Notes: generated by a model from the sequence alone, not told the origin. A stretch of DNA of 64,000 bases from Argopecten irradians (GCF_041381155.1 NC_091138.1:38681604-38745603), one strand, 5' to 3'. Shown: positions 1-11,767, counted from the stretch's first letter. Translations and numbers: made by a program.

Positions 1-1849
1 CTCTCCACACGAAATCGGGCAACTTGTTTGTTTTGTTAATGCATTGACATTTGTGTAAAAGACTTCATTTGTTTTCTTATATTTTTCGTGAAATTCTTGG
101 CTTTTTCTATTGATTTTTCATTTTACTCAAAAGCAATTATGAAAATTAACTTGATCAATTGGGGAAAAAATCATAGCATTTTGCATCAGGAAAACAACTT
201 CATGCATTTTTTACAAATAATTCCTAATTTTGGTAACTTATTGATACAACAAACAGGTAACTGTTACTCAAATGGGTAGGCTAGCTGTTACCGATATGCA
301 GGGTTGTGCCAAAGAGGTGAATGCCACAGAAAACTAATCGTGTTGGTCCGACCGGTCGCTTCGCTCGGTGAACACTCAATTTCATACTTTAAAGTGACTA
401 CCTGTTTAGCAAGCTATCCAACGTGTCAGGAAAAGGATTTGTCCACACTAGGGTTTTGGAATATGCAAGCATCTACAGCGAGCCTCCTACAGCATTACGG
501 TTCTGTGGACACCTATCTTCAGCACCAACAACACACAACTGTTGATGACGTATTACACATGCCTCAGTTACTTCCCTTTCATCACAATTAAAAAAGAGCA
601 TATAAGGCCTGTATTGACAATCTCTATAGGGTTCAATACTACACTAACTAGCATTGATAGAATTTCAGAAATGAGTACCAACATTTAATACAAAATCGAT
701 TACTGTACCTTCATTGTCTGGTGGCTTATGTAATTCCGTGGTTTTTCACAAAGAAGGTTGACAACACAAAATGTTCAGTACAAGGATTTATAAGTGAGAA
801 GGATTCGTGTCTGTCTCTTTACATTACTAAACACCACGCGAGACGCCAATGAACCGGGAATAAAAACCGTTTTTCTCAACAAATACTTGTCTTATCGAGT
901 CAAACGAAACACCATTGTAAAGTTTATTAAATTTCACGACGTTTATAACTTGCTTTAAAGACGGAATATTTAGGGGATATGTCTTAAATTTTCGTTAAAA
1001 AAATTGACAGCCCATGAAATGACAGCACCACTTCAGAAAGTAAGACGGTAACCCTCGCACCCGCAAGCTACATCGTCAAGGCTGCGCCGGCGGATATCAA
1101 AGGAAAATCAGTCGTCGCCCAACGTCACGGTCAGTGCACAAACACAAAAGCGCCTGCCTCGGACTTCCCCAAAACCCAGTGTGACTTATCCTTCTCATAT
1201 ACATCCTTGGTTCAGTAGCTAGGCCACCCTCTTTCATTTTTTTTTTATCATGTAGAGGGGTCAAGATCAAAGTGGTTTATTAGTTGAAAAACGACTAAAA
1301 AATTATGGGAGTGAGATTGTATTTTGAATTTCAGAGGACCTAACTTGATTTTTTTCTTCTTGATATATACATGTATGTCATAAATCTAACTTATTCACAA
1401 AAGATTTTTTTTATGTCCATAATAGGAATTTTTTTGGAAAAGGTCAGATGGAGTTAAGGTCAAAAGTCATACTGGCTACTGATATATATGAAGATACTGA
1501 AGTAAAAAACAAAATGATGGCTTATATACATAATTTTTCTTGATTGTTCATTAAGTCATACTGTTCGGATAAAATATAGTGTCTTTTTTTTGCCATGCGG
1601 TGGGGTCAACGTAAGTGGTCAAAGGTAAAAAAAAAATGCCTTAAGATGTTGGGAAATCAAAATTGTTATTTGAGTGCCCTAAGACAATCTTCATACTGTA
1701 CATTGTACTATATATGTATATAGTACAAAGCAGAGTATGATTGTTATCGATTTTTATCTTGACCTCTAAAACGTCTAAAATGGTCTTTTAGTGCACTCTG
1801 GTGGGTCCATACTTATATAAACTGTAACCAAATCTTAGATCCCTGTGCA
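1..1849. other. Unassigned left edge, no gene recognised
   Basis: No exon or conserved protein segment could be recognised on either strand. The short open frames here (for example 304-591 plus) have no motif I know and no splice context that supports them. Positions 1030-1200 are more GC- and CpG-rich than their surroundings and could be a promoter or a transposon end, but nothing decides it. Positions 1703-1728 form a near-perfect 26-bp palindrome built on TTGTACTATATA, probably the core of a small fold-back element. Confidence 0.4.
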
Positions 1850-3658
1850 ATGACACACACTTTCAAATGTCGCCACACATAATTACACATATCTGATGAT
1901 GTCACCACACATTATACACCTGTTTGCCATCACACTTTACACACTTGTTTGCCACAAAACATTACACACTTGCTTGTCACCACACATTAAAAACCTGTTT
2001 GTCATCACACAGGGCGCTTAAAAAAATTGATAAAAATGAAAAGGTGCTAATAAGTCGAAAGTATTGCAAATCTATACTGTTTTATGTAATTTTGGTTCTT
2101 ATTTATGCATGGAGGCCTCAAAAAGGGGGAGGGGCGCTTATAGGGACATGGGCGCTTATTGGGTCGAATGCCATCACACACTACACACCTATTTGACACC
2201 ACACATTAAACACCTGTTTGCCATCACACATTAAACACTTGTTTGCCACCACACATTACAAACATGTTTACAACCACACATTACAAACCTGTTTACTACC
2301 ACACATTACACACCTGTTTGCCACAACACATCACACATTTAACTGCTTCCACACATAATACACCTGCTTGTGATCACACATTACACCTATTTGCTATCAC
2401 ACCTTACACATCTGTTTACAATCACACTTAACACACCTATTTGCTATCACACATTACACATCTGTTTATCATCACACTTAACACACCTGTTTGTCACAAC
2501 AACTTACACATGTGTCTGCCATCACACATAACACACCTGTTTGCAACCACACATTACACACCTTTTTGCAATCACACATTACACACTTGTTTGCCACCAC
2601 ACATTACACATTTAACTGCTTCCACACATAACACACCTGCTGGTGATCACACATTACACCTATTTGCTATCACACATTACACATCTGTTTACCATCAAAC
2701 ATAACACACAACTGTTTGCAACAACACAGTACACCTATTTGTCACCACATATTATACACCTGTTTGCCATAACACCCACTTGCCTTCACACCTGTTTGCC
2801 ATCACACCTGCTTGCCACCACACATTACACATCTGTTTGCCATCACAAACCTGTTTGCCACCACATATTTCATATCTGTTTGCCATCACACATCACACAC
2901 CTGTTTGCCACCACATATTACACATCTGTTTGACATCATAGATCACACACCTGTTGGCCACCACATATTACACACCTGTTTGCCATCATACATCACACAC
3001 CTGTTGGCCACCATATATTACACACCTGTTTGCTGTCACACATCACACACCTGTTTGCCATCACATATTACACACACCTGTTTACCACCACACATCACAC
3101 ATCATGCAATCACATACAAGTTTGCACCACACATTACATATCTGTTTGCCACCACACATTACACATCTGTTTGCCATCACATACCTCTGTTTGCCACACA
3201 TATTACAAACCTATTTGCCATCCACATTTCACATTTGTTTGCCATCACACATTTCATATTTTTGTGCCACAAATTTCACATCTGTTTGCCATCACACACG
3301 TTTGTCACCACAAATTTCACATCCGTTTGCCATCACACATCACACCTATTTGCCACCACACATTACAACATTACACATCTGTTTGCCATTACACATTTAC
3401 ATAACCTGTTTGCCACCACAATCACACATTTGTCACAAATTTACCTGTTTGCCACCACACTTTACACATCTGTTTGCCATACATATTACAAACCTGTTTG
3501 CAATCACACATTACCCACCTGTTTGCCACCACACCTCACACACCTGTTAGCCACCATACATCAAACACCTGTTAGCCACCACATATTACACACCTGTCTA
3601 CCAACATCACAAATGTGTCAACAAATTTTAAAACTGTCAACACATTACACACCTCAGT
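1850..3658. repeat. 26-bp minisatellite, CACCTGTTTGCCACCACACA type
   Basis: About 65 tandem copies of a roughly 26-bp unit alternate between GTTTGCCACCACACATTACAC and GTTTGCCATCACACATCACAC-like versions. Copies differ by point changes and short indels, so the array is degenerate. It starts in diverged copies near 1850 and fades out at about 3658. Several frames stay open across it (for example 2812-3660), giving His/Thr/Cys-rich peptides, but this only reflects the lack of stops in the unit. A MITE fragment interrupts it at 2011-2170. It lies about 1 kb beyond the 3' end of TRMT10A. Confidence 0.9.
2011..2170. mobile_element. MITE copy inserted in the minisatellite
   Basis: A 160-bp non-repeat block sits between minisatellite units. 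Its right half (a GGGGGAGGGGCGCTTATAGG-like segment, ending GGGTCGAAT) matches the MITE at 20314-20542 almost base for base. The left terminal repeat is missing or eroded, so this copy is truncated at that end. Confidence 0.75.
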
Positions 3659-3660
3659 GA

Positions 3661-3920
3661 TTTTTTAGGGGCCAAATAAAGGTCCCTTTCCCTAAAGAAA
3701 TTTTTCTGTATTTTCCTAATTTTATCTAAATATTTTTCCCAAATAAATAAACACTAAAATATCCCCAGGGACCTAGCACAAATTTCTAATCAACAGTATA
3801 TATATACATGTGTATAAATACTGTTGGTTAGAAATTTATGCCAGGTTCATGTGGAAATATATATGTTTCAAGAAAGATGAAATATAGCATGTGTATCAAA
3901 AAGTACAGGCCCCTAAAAAA
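3661..3920. mobile_element. MITE with TTTTTTAGGGGCC terminal repeats
   Basis: The 13-bp ends at 3661-3673 and 3908-3920 are perfect inverted repeats (TTTTTTAGGGGCC / GGCCCCTAAAAAA). A second inner inverted repeat at about 3778-3843 (GCACAAATTTCTAATCAAC against its near complement) surrounds a TA-rich loop. It has no coding capacity and looks like a non-autonomous DNA transposon. It abuts the end of the 26-bp minisatellite. Confidence 0.7.
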
Positions 3921-4055
3921 TATTGTATAAGAAAATCACTACACCTGTCAATATCAACACACTTATTACATCTGTCTGTAATGTCATTTGACATAGCACA
4001 ACCTGCTGAGAAAAAGAATTATGAAATTATGACAGTTATTATATCACAATATTAA

Positions 4056-4190
4056 GGGGATGTGGATGTGGCGCAGTGGTAGAAGGGGCAGGTATGTTGG
4101 GCTAGGCGATTGGGTGCCGTAGATCGTGAGTTCGAGGCTCGGATAGGGCACGAGGTCAATAAATTGTCATGCTTTGTTAAATTATGTTTC
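4056..4190 (+). mobile_element. tRNA-derived SINE
   Basis: A box-like TGGCGCAGTGGTAG at about 4069-4082 and B box-like AGTTCGAGGCTCGG at about 4129-4142 have the spacing of a pol III internal promoter. The D and T arms are only partly tRNA-like and no mature tRNA cloverleaf is intact, so this is a SINE head and not a tRNA gene. An AT-rich tail follows. Confidence 0.65.
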
Positions 4191-4611
4191 TTTGATATTT
4201 AATTATAACACAATACATATTCTCAGTTTATAATTTTCTTTTATTAATTGTTCAGGTTTTAATAAATTCATTTTAAAGTTGAGGAGTCATTTAATAAAAA
4301 CAAAAACCTCCTCCCCAATATCAGTAGTACTAGAACTAAGCTAGACAGTGGCGACTAGACCCAAATTTAAGGATAAGATTTTCTCAGCTAGAATCAGACA
4401 TGTTATAGAGACACAGATTATCAAGTCAAATTTAAGTGAATTATTTTAACATTCTAGAGACTGTCGGCCAGTCTAGTACTAAGCCAGCAATCAATGAATC
4501 AACAGAAGCTATTTGCACAAAACATTACTTTTTTTTGTAAAAACCAAACTCAGTTATTCAACATTAGTTTGATATCCTGAATAATGATCAATTACCAGGA
4601 TATAATCATTT

Positions 4612-4617
4612 TTTATT
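4612..4617 (-). terminator. Candidate poly(A) signal of TRMT10A
   Basis: On the minus strand this reads AATAAA, 165 bp after the TRMT10A stop codon, in AT-rich sequence. It is the first canonical hexamer I noticed in the expected 3' UTR. Confidence 0.5.
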
Positions 4618-4781
4618 TATATTCTAAAGCATAAATGAATCAGAATAAATACAAACTTGTAGAAAAAAATTACTACAGATATATAGTTTAGGATATTATC
4701 TTCATTACTTATTTTACCGGTAATTGAAAACTTCATTTATAACAGTTGCTGTATTTTGCATCTTTATATTATATTCTTCCA

Positions 4782-7700
4782 TCAGGTGAGCTGTGTTTCT
4801 CGTTCACTATTATTAGGCTGACACACTTTATGATCACTATCTGTCCTTTCTGTCATGTGATGACCTTCACCTTTAGGATGACCTTCATCAGTATTTCCTT
4901 GACCTTCAGAGTCCCTACTCTCACAAGCACTAGATATCTGGTCGTCATTAGACAGGTCTGATCCGTCGTCCTCCTCATCACTTGAGTTTTCATTAAGAGA
5001 TTCCTTCTCTTCACGATCAGGTAAGTCCTTTAGTTCAACGCCCTTTCTCTGTGGTAGTATAGTATAAAACGCTTTTTGCCAGTCTTTTGTTTCCGTATAA
5101 CTTAATAGAATTTCAAAAACTGCAAAAAAGGAAAGACAGAAGCTATAACTCTAGTCTCAAACATTCTAAAAATCATCTACAAGTAATAAAATACAGACCT
5201 TGACTACTGTATGTTATACATTACATTACACTACGTAACTACATTATAAGTGTAGTGTAATACAGTGTATCTCTAGTGAAGATCTGTTTTTAATCAAATT
5301 TCTCTAACCCTAACATACATCTTCACATACTAAAGGCATGTGGTCTATTTCCTGAATTTCTTGCTTTTATAGAGACATACCATGATTAATGGTGAGCACT
5401 TTGCGAGACTTGAGTTGTATGTATTCTGATATAGGAAGCTGTGCGTGTGCTAACCCTTTGTCTACTGCCATCTGGTGGCAAAGCCCCTGAAACAAGAGAA
5501 TGTAATCAATACTAATCATACAAGTTAAGTATCATTTCATAAAGGTAACTGAAGACATTCAAGGCCAAAGTATAGGGCAGATGATTTATATATATACACA
5601 ACAACAAACATTTCAAGGGAGATAATTTATATTTAGAGCATTGACAGATATTCAGGGAAGATATAATATAATGTACAGTAGTGACAGGCAAATATAGTTA
5701 AAGACAGGTAATCTACATGTACAACTGCAGACGTTTTAATGGACAATACAGTCTAATAGTTAATTAATAGTTGCCTATATAATGAAAACAAACCAGTTGT
5801 AATGAAAGTGAGATTAGTTGGTTTTACAGTGATGTGCCAACAAAAGCTCAAAAAGGTGAAAAGTGTGTGAAATATTCAAACTTGCTCGCTGTCAGACATT
5901 ACACATTGTGGTCGGACGCCTTGTATGCCAAACTCTGACCTTGTTAGTGGAGTTTAGCAAGTTTTGTCAAGAACTACTCAAATCGCTCTTACAGTAGTGT
6001 GTTTATCGCATATGTGCATGCTCCTGTCTAAGAAAAAATTTCATCAACTCCTCGGTGGTTATGTATTGCATTTGTTTAACTTAGTGACAATGGCCCAGGT
6101 ATGAGTACAGTGTACATATTGTACCTGGTGAATGGTATTGCTATATGATTTGGAATTTCAATGGTTTCCATAAAAATACTTCACAGTGTCAAGGATTTTT
6201 TCAGTATCTTGTTTTTTTCATTAGAAACGTAGAACAATATATTTATGCCATGTTTTACTTTGTGGTTATGTAACAGAATCAGCTTCACCTCAGTATCCCT
6301 TTAAGGAGAGATAATCTATATAAAAAGTATTGACAAACAGTCAAAGGTGTGAGACATCTATATGTAAAGTATTGAAAGTCAACGGGGAGATAATCTATAT
6401 GTAAAGTATTGACAGTCAAAGGGGAGATAATCTATATGTAAAGTATTGACAGTCAAAGGAGAGATAATCTATATGTACAGTATTGATAAACAGTCAAAGG
6501 GGAGATAATCTATATGTAAAGTATTGACAGTCAAAGGGGAGATAATCTATATGTAAAGTATTGATAAACAGTCAAAGGTGAGACAATCTATATGTAAAGT
6601 ATTGACAGTCAACGGGAGACAATCTATATGTAAAGTATTGACAGTCAAAGGGGAGACAATCTATATGTAAAGTATTGACAGTCAAAGGGGAGATAATCTA
6701 TATGTAAGTATGAAAGTCAACGGGGGACAATCTATATGTAAGTATTGACAGTCAAAGGGGAGATAATCTATATGTAAAGTATTGAAACAGTCAAAGGGGA
6801 GACAATCTATATGTAAAGTATTGACAGTCAAAGGGGAGATAATCTATATGTAAAGTATTGATAAACAGTCAAAGGGGAGACAATCTATATGTAAAGTATT
6901 GACAGTCAAAGGGAGATAATCTATATGTAAAGTTGATAAACAGTCAAAGGGGAGATAATCTATATGTAAAGTATTGATAAACAGTCAACGGGGAGACAAT
7001 CTATATGTAAAGTATTGACAGTCAAAGGGGAGACAATCTATATGTAAAGTATTGACAGTCAAAGGAGAGATAATCTATATGTACAGTATTGATAAACAGT
7101 CAAAGGGGAGATAATCTATATGTAAAGTATTATAAACAGTCAAAGGGGAGATAATCTATATGTAAAGTATTGACAAACAGTCAAAGGGTAGATAATTTAC
7201 ATGTTAAGTATTGCCAGTGAAAGGGGAGATAATCTATATGTAAAGTATTGACAAACAGTCAAAGGGAAATAATCTATCTGAACAAGAATGGCAGATATCT
7301 AATGGGATGGGGAAGAGGTGTTATAAACAGGTAGGAGACATTCTCACCTTGTAGTGGTTATGGTCTACAAGTCCACCAATGATGTACACTTTGTCTGGTT
7401 CAAGGTCAGTGAGAATGTTAGGAGAATCACTAGACAGATACACTATAGAGTCTTTGTTAAACAGTTCCTCGTAACCCTTCTCGGAGCTGTGAATCTTTTA
7501 AAAAAAAAGTGCAAGAATTTAGAATCTTTGTTAAAATAAATAATTCCTCATTTCATTTTGATTTGCGTGTGAAAAAGTATTCCAGTACTTAAACTACTGG
7601 GTTTTTTTTAGTTTGTTGAAATGCATCAAAAGCAATCTGAAACTTTGATAAAAGAACTGATTAAGAATGATGCAACATTAGATAAATAAAATGCATATTT

Positions 7701-10700
7701 GATATTTAATATATTCACCCTTAAAATTTCATTATAAACTTTTCTGGTCTTGAGCTTGGAAAAGTTCAAATAGTAAATGAGTTATGACAATTCCATTAAA
7801 ATGTCTAACAAGGACATAGTCATTCAGATCCCCCGCCAATGGAGATATCAAAGCTGAAGTAAGTTTGATTGTGAAGACTTATGTGTATGATTTTTGGTTT
7901 GATTAGTTTAACGTCCTATTAAAGCCAAAGGACGTGTCAGGTTGTTGGTGGAGGAAAGCCGAGTACCCGGAGAAAAACCACCGACCAGCGGTCAGTACCT
8001 GACAAACATAGGATTCGAACTCGCGACCCAGAGGTGGAGGCATGTGGTTAATGTCGGTACATCTTAACCACTCGGCCACCGCGCGTATGAAAAAAAAAAC
8101 AGAAAAAGGAAGTTGAGCTAAAGAAAGATGGAGTATAATTCAAGTAGAGCGGGGCTGCAATTGTTGAATCAGGTATACAGCCTTGACATTTATATTAGAC
8201 TATATACACAAAGATGGGTGGAGTTTTGCAAAGTAACATTTACCATTTACCATGATATTTTTCAGCAATGTTTCCATGGTAACGGAAAAAGTGCAAAAAA
8301 TGAAAACCTAAAAATAGCAAAAGGTACTACTAGACCATAAAAAGAATGTGTCTATGAAGTTTCGTGGAAATATCTCTGCTGGTTTTAGAGTTATGCTCCG
8401 GTAATGAACCTGCTACAAAAATATGATATTTTCAGCAATGTTTCTATGGTTACAGAAAAAAGCACAAAAAGTGAAAACCTATAAATAGCAAAAGGCACTA
8501 CTAGACCATAAGAACAATGTGTCTATGAAGTTTCATAGAAATATCTCCTCTGGTTTTAGAGTTGTGCTCCGGAAACGATTCTTACACAAAAATCTGCCAT
8601 TTTCAGCAATGTTTCCATGGTTACAGAAAAAAAGCACAAAAAGTGAAAACCTTAAAATAGCAAAAGGCACTACTAGACCACAAGATTAATGTGCCTATGG
8701 AGTTCCGTGCATATATCTCAACCAGTTTTCCAGTTATGCTGCGGAAACGAACCTGCTACAAAAATATGATATTTTCAGCAATGTTTCCATGGTTACGGAA
8801 AAAATACAAAAAATGAAAACCTAAAAATAGCAAAAGGCACTACTAGACCATAAGAACAATGTGTCTATGAAGTTTCATGGAAATATCTCTGCTGGTTTTA
8901 GAGTTGTGCTCCGGAAACGATTCTTACACAAAAATCTGCCATTTTCAGCAATGTTTCCATGGTTACAGAAAAAAGTACAAAAAGTGATAACCTTAAAATA
9001 GCAAAAGGCACTACTAGACCATAAGACCAATGTGTCTATGAAGTTTCGTGGAAATGTCTCTTCTGGTTTTAGAGTTATGCTCCGGAAACGAACCTGGTAC
9101 AAAAATATGATATTTTCAGCAATGTTTCCATGGTTACGGAAAAAATGCAAAAAATGAAAACCTAAAAATAGCAAAAGGCACTACTAGACCATAAGACCAA
9201 TGTGTGTATGAAGTTTCGTGGAAATATCTCTACTGGTTTTAGAGTTATGCTCCGGAAACCATTCGTACGGACGGACGGACGGACAGACGGACGGAACCCG
9301 GACGGACGGACGGACGGACGGACGGAACCCATTTGTATATCCCCCGCCAACTTCGTTGGGCGGGGGATAATTAATATATGGAAATCTATGCTTGAATTTC
9401 TTTTGAGGTAATCATTTTCTATATACATGTTATCTGTCATATTGATAAGAATTTTCAGGAAATGTATACCAGATCTATATATTCATTCTGAAACCAAACA
9501 TAATTCATCTTATGCTTTGTATCATGATGGTTTTTTTGATACATTAATTACATGTTGTGAAAATGTATAGGTATGCAGAATTGCCATTCCTAAATATCAT
9601 ACCAAATATCCCACATTTTAAGGTAATGGTAAAAACTGAAATATTATCAATGATATGTATTTATTCTGAGGCAACACACTACTTACATCCCAGTTTTTGT
9701 AGTCCCCTACACTATCCAATCGATCCTTGATCTGGCCCTCGATACCAACCACGTGGAGTTGAACAGGATTGGCAGCTCTCCTGTTGGCAGAATAGCACCA
9801 TCGGATTTGTTTTCCCAATTTTAGAATGTCCTGTCAACATTGATACATGACCATATTACATAGTTATCATTTTGGGTATTTTTTCATTACTTTTAAATTC
9901 CTATTAAATACAGTATCAGAATAAATTAAAAAGAAGCTTTTTTAAAATACTTTGGCCTTTGGAACACCTACCATTAACTGCTTCAATGCAAACTATGCAA
10001 TGCTTGGTAATGATTCTTATTGCAATGATCCATCAATTGAAAAACAAACAGTAAAGCCATGGTATTTTCCCTTTAATTGCTATACTTTTGTAAACCTGAG
10101 CAATAACATCTTGGTGGATTTTAACCAAACATTTTATGATCTTGGCTTCCTCGTTATAGCTCTTATGGCCAGGATGACATTTTTTTTCCCATAAATGCTC
10201 TACAAAAGTTTTCATGCTTTAATTTCTTTTACAGTCATCCCCAAAATTATGTTATCATACGGGTAATCACTGATAGACAAATGACATACTCTCTCCTGCA
10301 TGTACTTGTCAAAGGAGCAATCGATCGCCAAGGATACTCGACATTCAGATTTTGCCATGGTATTCAGCTTTAGTCTTTTTCTACTTGGTAGAGGCTCTCC
10401 TTTTTCTTTTGCTTCAATCCGTCTTTGTTTCTTTTTCTCTTTATCTTTGGCTCTGTAAATTGACCAGTAGTAATGCAATACAAAAACATTTACGTGTATA
10501 ATCTTAAAATAGTTTGAACTCTTTTTGTATATCTTTATTGAGAATGCTTTTTATACATACAAAGCATCTTGATGTTTGTTAATTGCTTAGCAGGAGTATT
10601 TATTATTTAGTTGTCAAATATAGACTTATAACACATAACAATTCATATACCAGTATAGGTTTATTCAAATGTAACATGTTAGAATCTATTGGAGAAAATG

Positions 10701-11040
10701 TAGCTACCAGACTGGGATTCAAACCAGGGATCTCTGAACACTAGTTATATAGTATATGTTCTACCGACTGAACTTGCTTGTAACAGATGATCTTGACTCT
10801 GAAAATTCACCTTTTTATGGGTTTGTATTTCAGCCAATCCTCGTGCTTTTTCAGTTTACGTAACTGCCTTTTTGATAGTGATTTGGTCTCTGTAGAAACT
10901 TCTTCTGATTCGGTTGCTGCCGAATTACCGCTAGCTCCGGCTGTAACGTTATTTTCGTTTTCATCACTGTTGTCATTTTTTATGGCAGATTCACAAACAT
11001 CGTGTCCTAAGTCACAAGTTTCCTCATCCATATCTGACAA
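4782..11040 (-). CDS. TRMT10A: tRNA (guanine(9)-N1)-methyltransferase, TRM10 family
   Basis: Six coding exons on the minus strand, in transcript order: 11040-10811, 10452-10290, 9830-9687, 7494-7348, 5486-5381, 5119-4782. All have GT-AG junctions with matching phases, giving 375 aa (human about 339). The family methylates N1 of G9 in nuclear and cytosolic tRNAs using S-adenosylmethionine through a SPOUT fold. Residues 1-76 are acidic and low-complexity, then a Lys/Arg-rich stretch precedes AIDCSFD at about 108. Exon 3 carries [10 protein letters not shown]. Exon 4 carries SSDSPN and GGLVDHN, the loop holding the Asp proposed as catalytic in yeast Trm10. Exons 5-6 carry HAQLP, SRKVL, NHVFEI and ILPQRK. 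The tail after ILPQRK is long, acidic and Ser-rich, as in the human protein but longer. TRMT10A is preferred to TRMT10B because of exon-by-exon similarity and the head-to-head MTTP neighbour. Introns hold a minisatellite, a pearl-like element and SINEs. Confidence 0.93.
5550..7280. repeat. 37-bp minisatellite in TRMT10A intron 4
   Basis: The dense array runs from about 6305 to 7275 with a unit of about 37 bp, readable as AGTCAAAGGGGAGATAATCT then ATATGTAAAGTATTGAC. Some copies carry a 4-5-base extension (GATAAAC in place of GAC). About 25 copies are present. Strongly diverged relatives of the unit lie at 5570-5730, so the array seems to have grown from an older dispersed cluster. It ends about 70 bp before the TRMT10A exon at 7348-7494. 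It does not resemble that exon. Confidence 0.88.
7829..9370. mobile_element. Pearl-like non-autonomous element with 171-bp cores
   Basis: The element appears bounded by CCCCCGCCA motifs: near 7829 on the left, and a CCCCCGCCAAC..GTTGGGCGGGGG hairpin at 9341-9366 on the right. Six core repeats of 168-173 bp run from about 8250 to 9262, each with CAGCAATGTTTCCATGGTTA, and alternate between two subtypes (GATATTTTCAGC and GCCATTTTCAGC). A run of ACGG tetranucleotides follows at 9267-9326. Tandem cores, then ACGG, then a terminal hairpin matches my recollection of the pearl elements of bivalves. It has no coding capacity, despite open frames through the cores. A SINE is nested at 7891-8084. The left boundary is inferred. 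Confidence 0.65.
7891..8084 (-). mobile_element. tRNA-derived SINE with duplicated target GTATGA
   Basis: Read on the minus strand it begins with GCGCGGTGGCCGAGTGGTTA (A box) and has GCGAGTTCGAATCCTATG (B box). A conserved body with CGGTGGTTTTTCTCCGGGTA follows, and the tail ends TTAAACTAATCAAACC. Six-base direct repeats GTATGA flank it at 7885-7890 and 8085-8090. The head resembles a Leu/Ser-type tRNA. The body resembles bivalve SINE families with a shared central domain, but I cannot name the family from memory alone. Confidence 0.8.
10700..10795 (-). mobile_element. tRNA-like SINE remnant
   Basis: On the minus strand this shows GTTCAGTCGGTAGAACAT (A box-like), then ACTAGTGTTCAGAGATCC, then TGGTTTGAATCCCAGTCTGG (B box-like). 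A related copy lies at 41690-41775. The long anticodon-loop region and lack of good stems argue for a SINE or tRNA-derived relic over a functional tRNA. Confidence 0.6.
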
Positions 11041-11172
11041 TATTGAAAATAGTTTCGCTTTAAGTGTCTTTAACTCGATAACTGTCTTGCAAACAAAAAC
11101 TTCCTATAAGAACAGGTTAGCTTTCGATAACTGAACCTTGATTTCTGACGGCTCAAGTCTCACGTTCTTGCG
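11041..11172. promoter_or_regulatory. Bidirectional promoter between TRMT10A and MTTP
   Basis: Only 132 bp separate the TRMT10A start codon (minus) from the first plus-strand ATG that is followed by a good splice donor (11173). No TATA box is evident. The region and its right flank to about 11250 are richer in CpG than the surroundings. The two genes must share control sequence unless MTTP starts only at a separate promoter nearer 11768. Confidence 0.65.
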
Positions 11173-11242
11173 ATGAGCGCTGACATATTGGATAACGCGA
11201 GATCTCGCGAGATTTTACAGCAGGAAAATCGTCTGCTTAAAA
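11173..11242 (+). CDS. Possible alternative first exon of MTTP, no signal peptide
   Basis: An ATG at 11173 opens 23 codons (MSADILDNARSREILQQENR then LLK) and ends at AAAA|GTAAGT, an excellent donor in phase 1. The signal-peptide exon of MTTP (11768-11834) also ends in phase 1, so this exon could splice in frame to the acceptor at 13609. The peptide is helical and charged with no hydrophobic core, so such an isoform would not enter the ER. It could equally be an untranslated leader exon whose frame is chance, since its codons overlap the TCTCGCGAGA element, or the first exon of another gene. Confidence 0.35.
11203..11212. promoter_or_regulatory. TCTCGCGAGA palindrome (BANP-type CGCG element)
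   Basis: A perfect copy of the 10-bp TCTCGCGAGA palindrome, with a further GCGAGA half just upstream at 11197-11202. In vertebrates this element marks CpG-rich, often bidirectional, promoters and is bound by BANP when unmethylated. It lies about 160 bp from the TRMT10A start codon, within the possible upstream MTTP exon. Confidence 0.7.
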
Positions 11243-11767
11243 GTAAGTCACTGAAGCTGGAAGCAGCCATAGTCTATGTAACTGTTCCCAGTCCAGACCT
11301 GCTAAAATTTACATGGTAATCTGGTTGAATGTTATCTATTCTTATTGATTAACACGTTGTTTATTTATGCATATTTCCTGCATTAAGATTAGAATAATAA
11401 TCTTCTAAAATCTAGGCCTATTAGGCATTGCCCTTATCAACTCCCTTTGTACAAATCATCAAGTGCCCAGTATGGGGTTCAACGCCAAATCTGGTTACAG
11501 GATATTAGCCCGATGTCCGTCTTATTATCTCTTGTCAAAACAGAAAGAGGTATAAACCCAGATAAGGGTTGACGCATTAGAGTATACGTGGCTTATAGAT
11601 GCACAAGCCTTCATCAATGAGCCAGCCACTCATCAAATGACAGCTCTGTACTTGCACAGTATATTTTGAACTTTGCTCTCCCAATGTGTGGACTTTGGGG
11701 TCATACATACAGCCTCTTGCCGGCTAAATTTCCCTAGTGTATAGAGAAGTTTTATATCATCAGAATC

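Noticed and set aside
304-591. 95-codon plus-strand open frame near the left edge
   Set aside because: No recognisable motif, and a single frame of this length is expected by chance in 64 kb.
2812-3660. 282-codon open frame rich in His, Thr and Cys
   Set aside because: It is produced by a stop-free 26-bp tandem unit. Other frames across the same array are equally open, and there is no splice or start context.
4056-4150. Possible tRNA gene
   Set aside because: The A and B boxes are present, but the arms do not fold into a full cloverleaf and a SINE-like tail follows.
6305-7275. Whether the TRMT10A intronic minisatellite is also exon-derived
   Set aside because: Its unit (AGTCAAAGGGGAGATAATCT...) does not match the neighbouring exon 7348-7494 or its donor, unlike the ZCCHC24 array.
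8875-9440. Minus-strand open frames with repeated [10 protein letters not shown] segments
   Set aside because: They track the 171-bp cores of a non-autonomous element and continue into the ACGG microsatellite (RPSVRPSVR).
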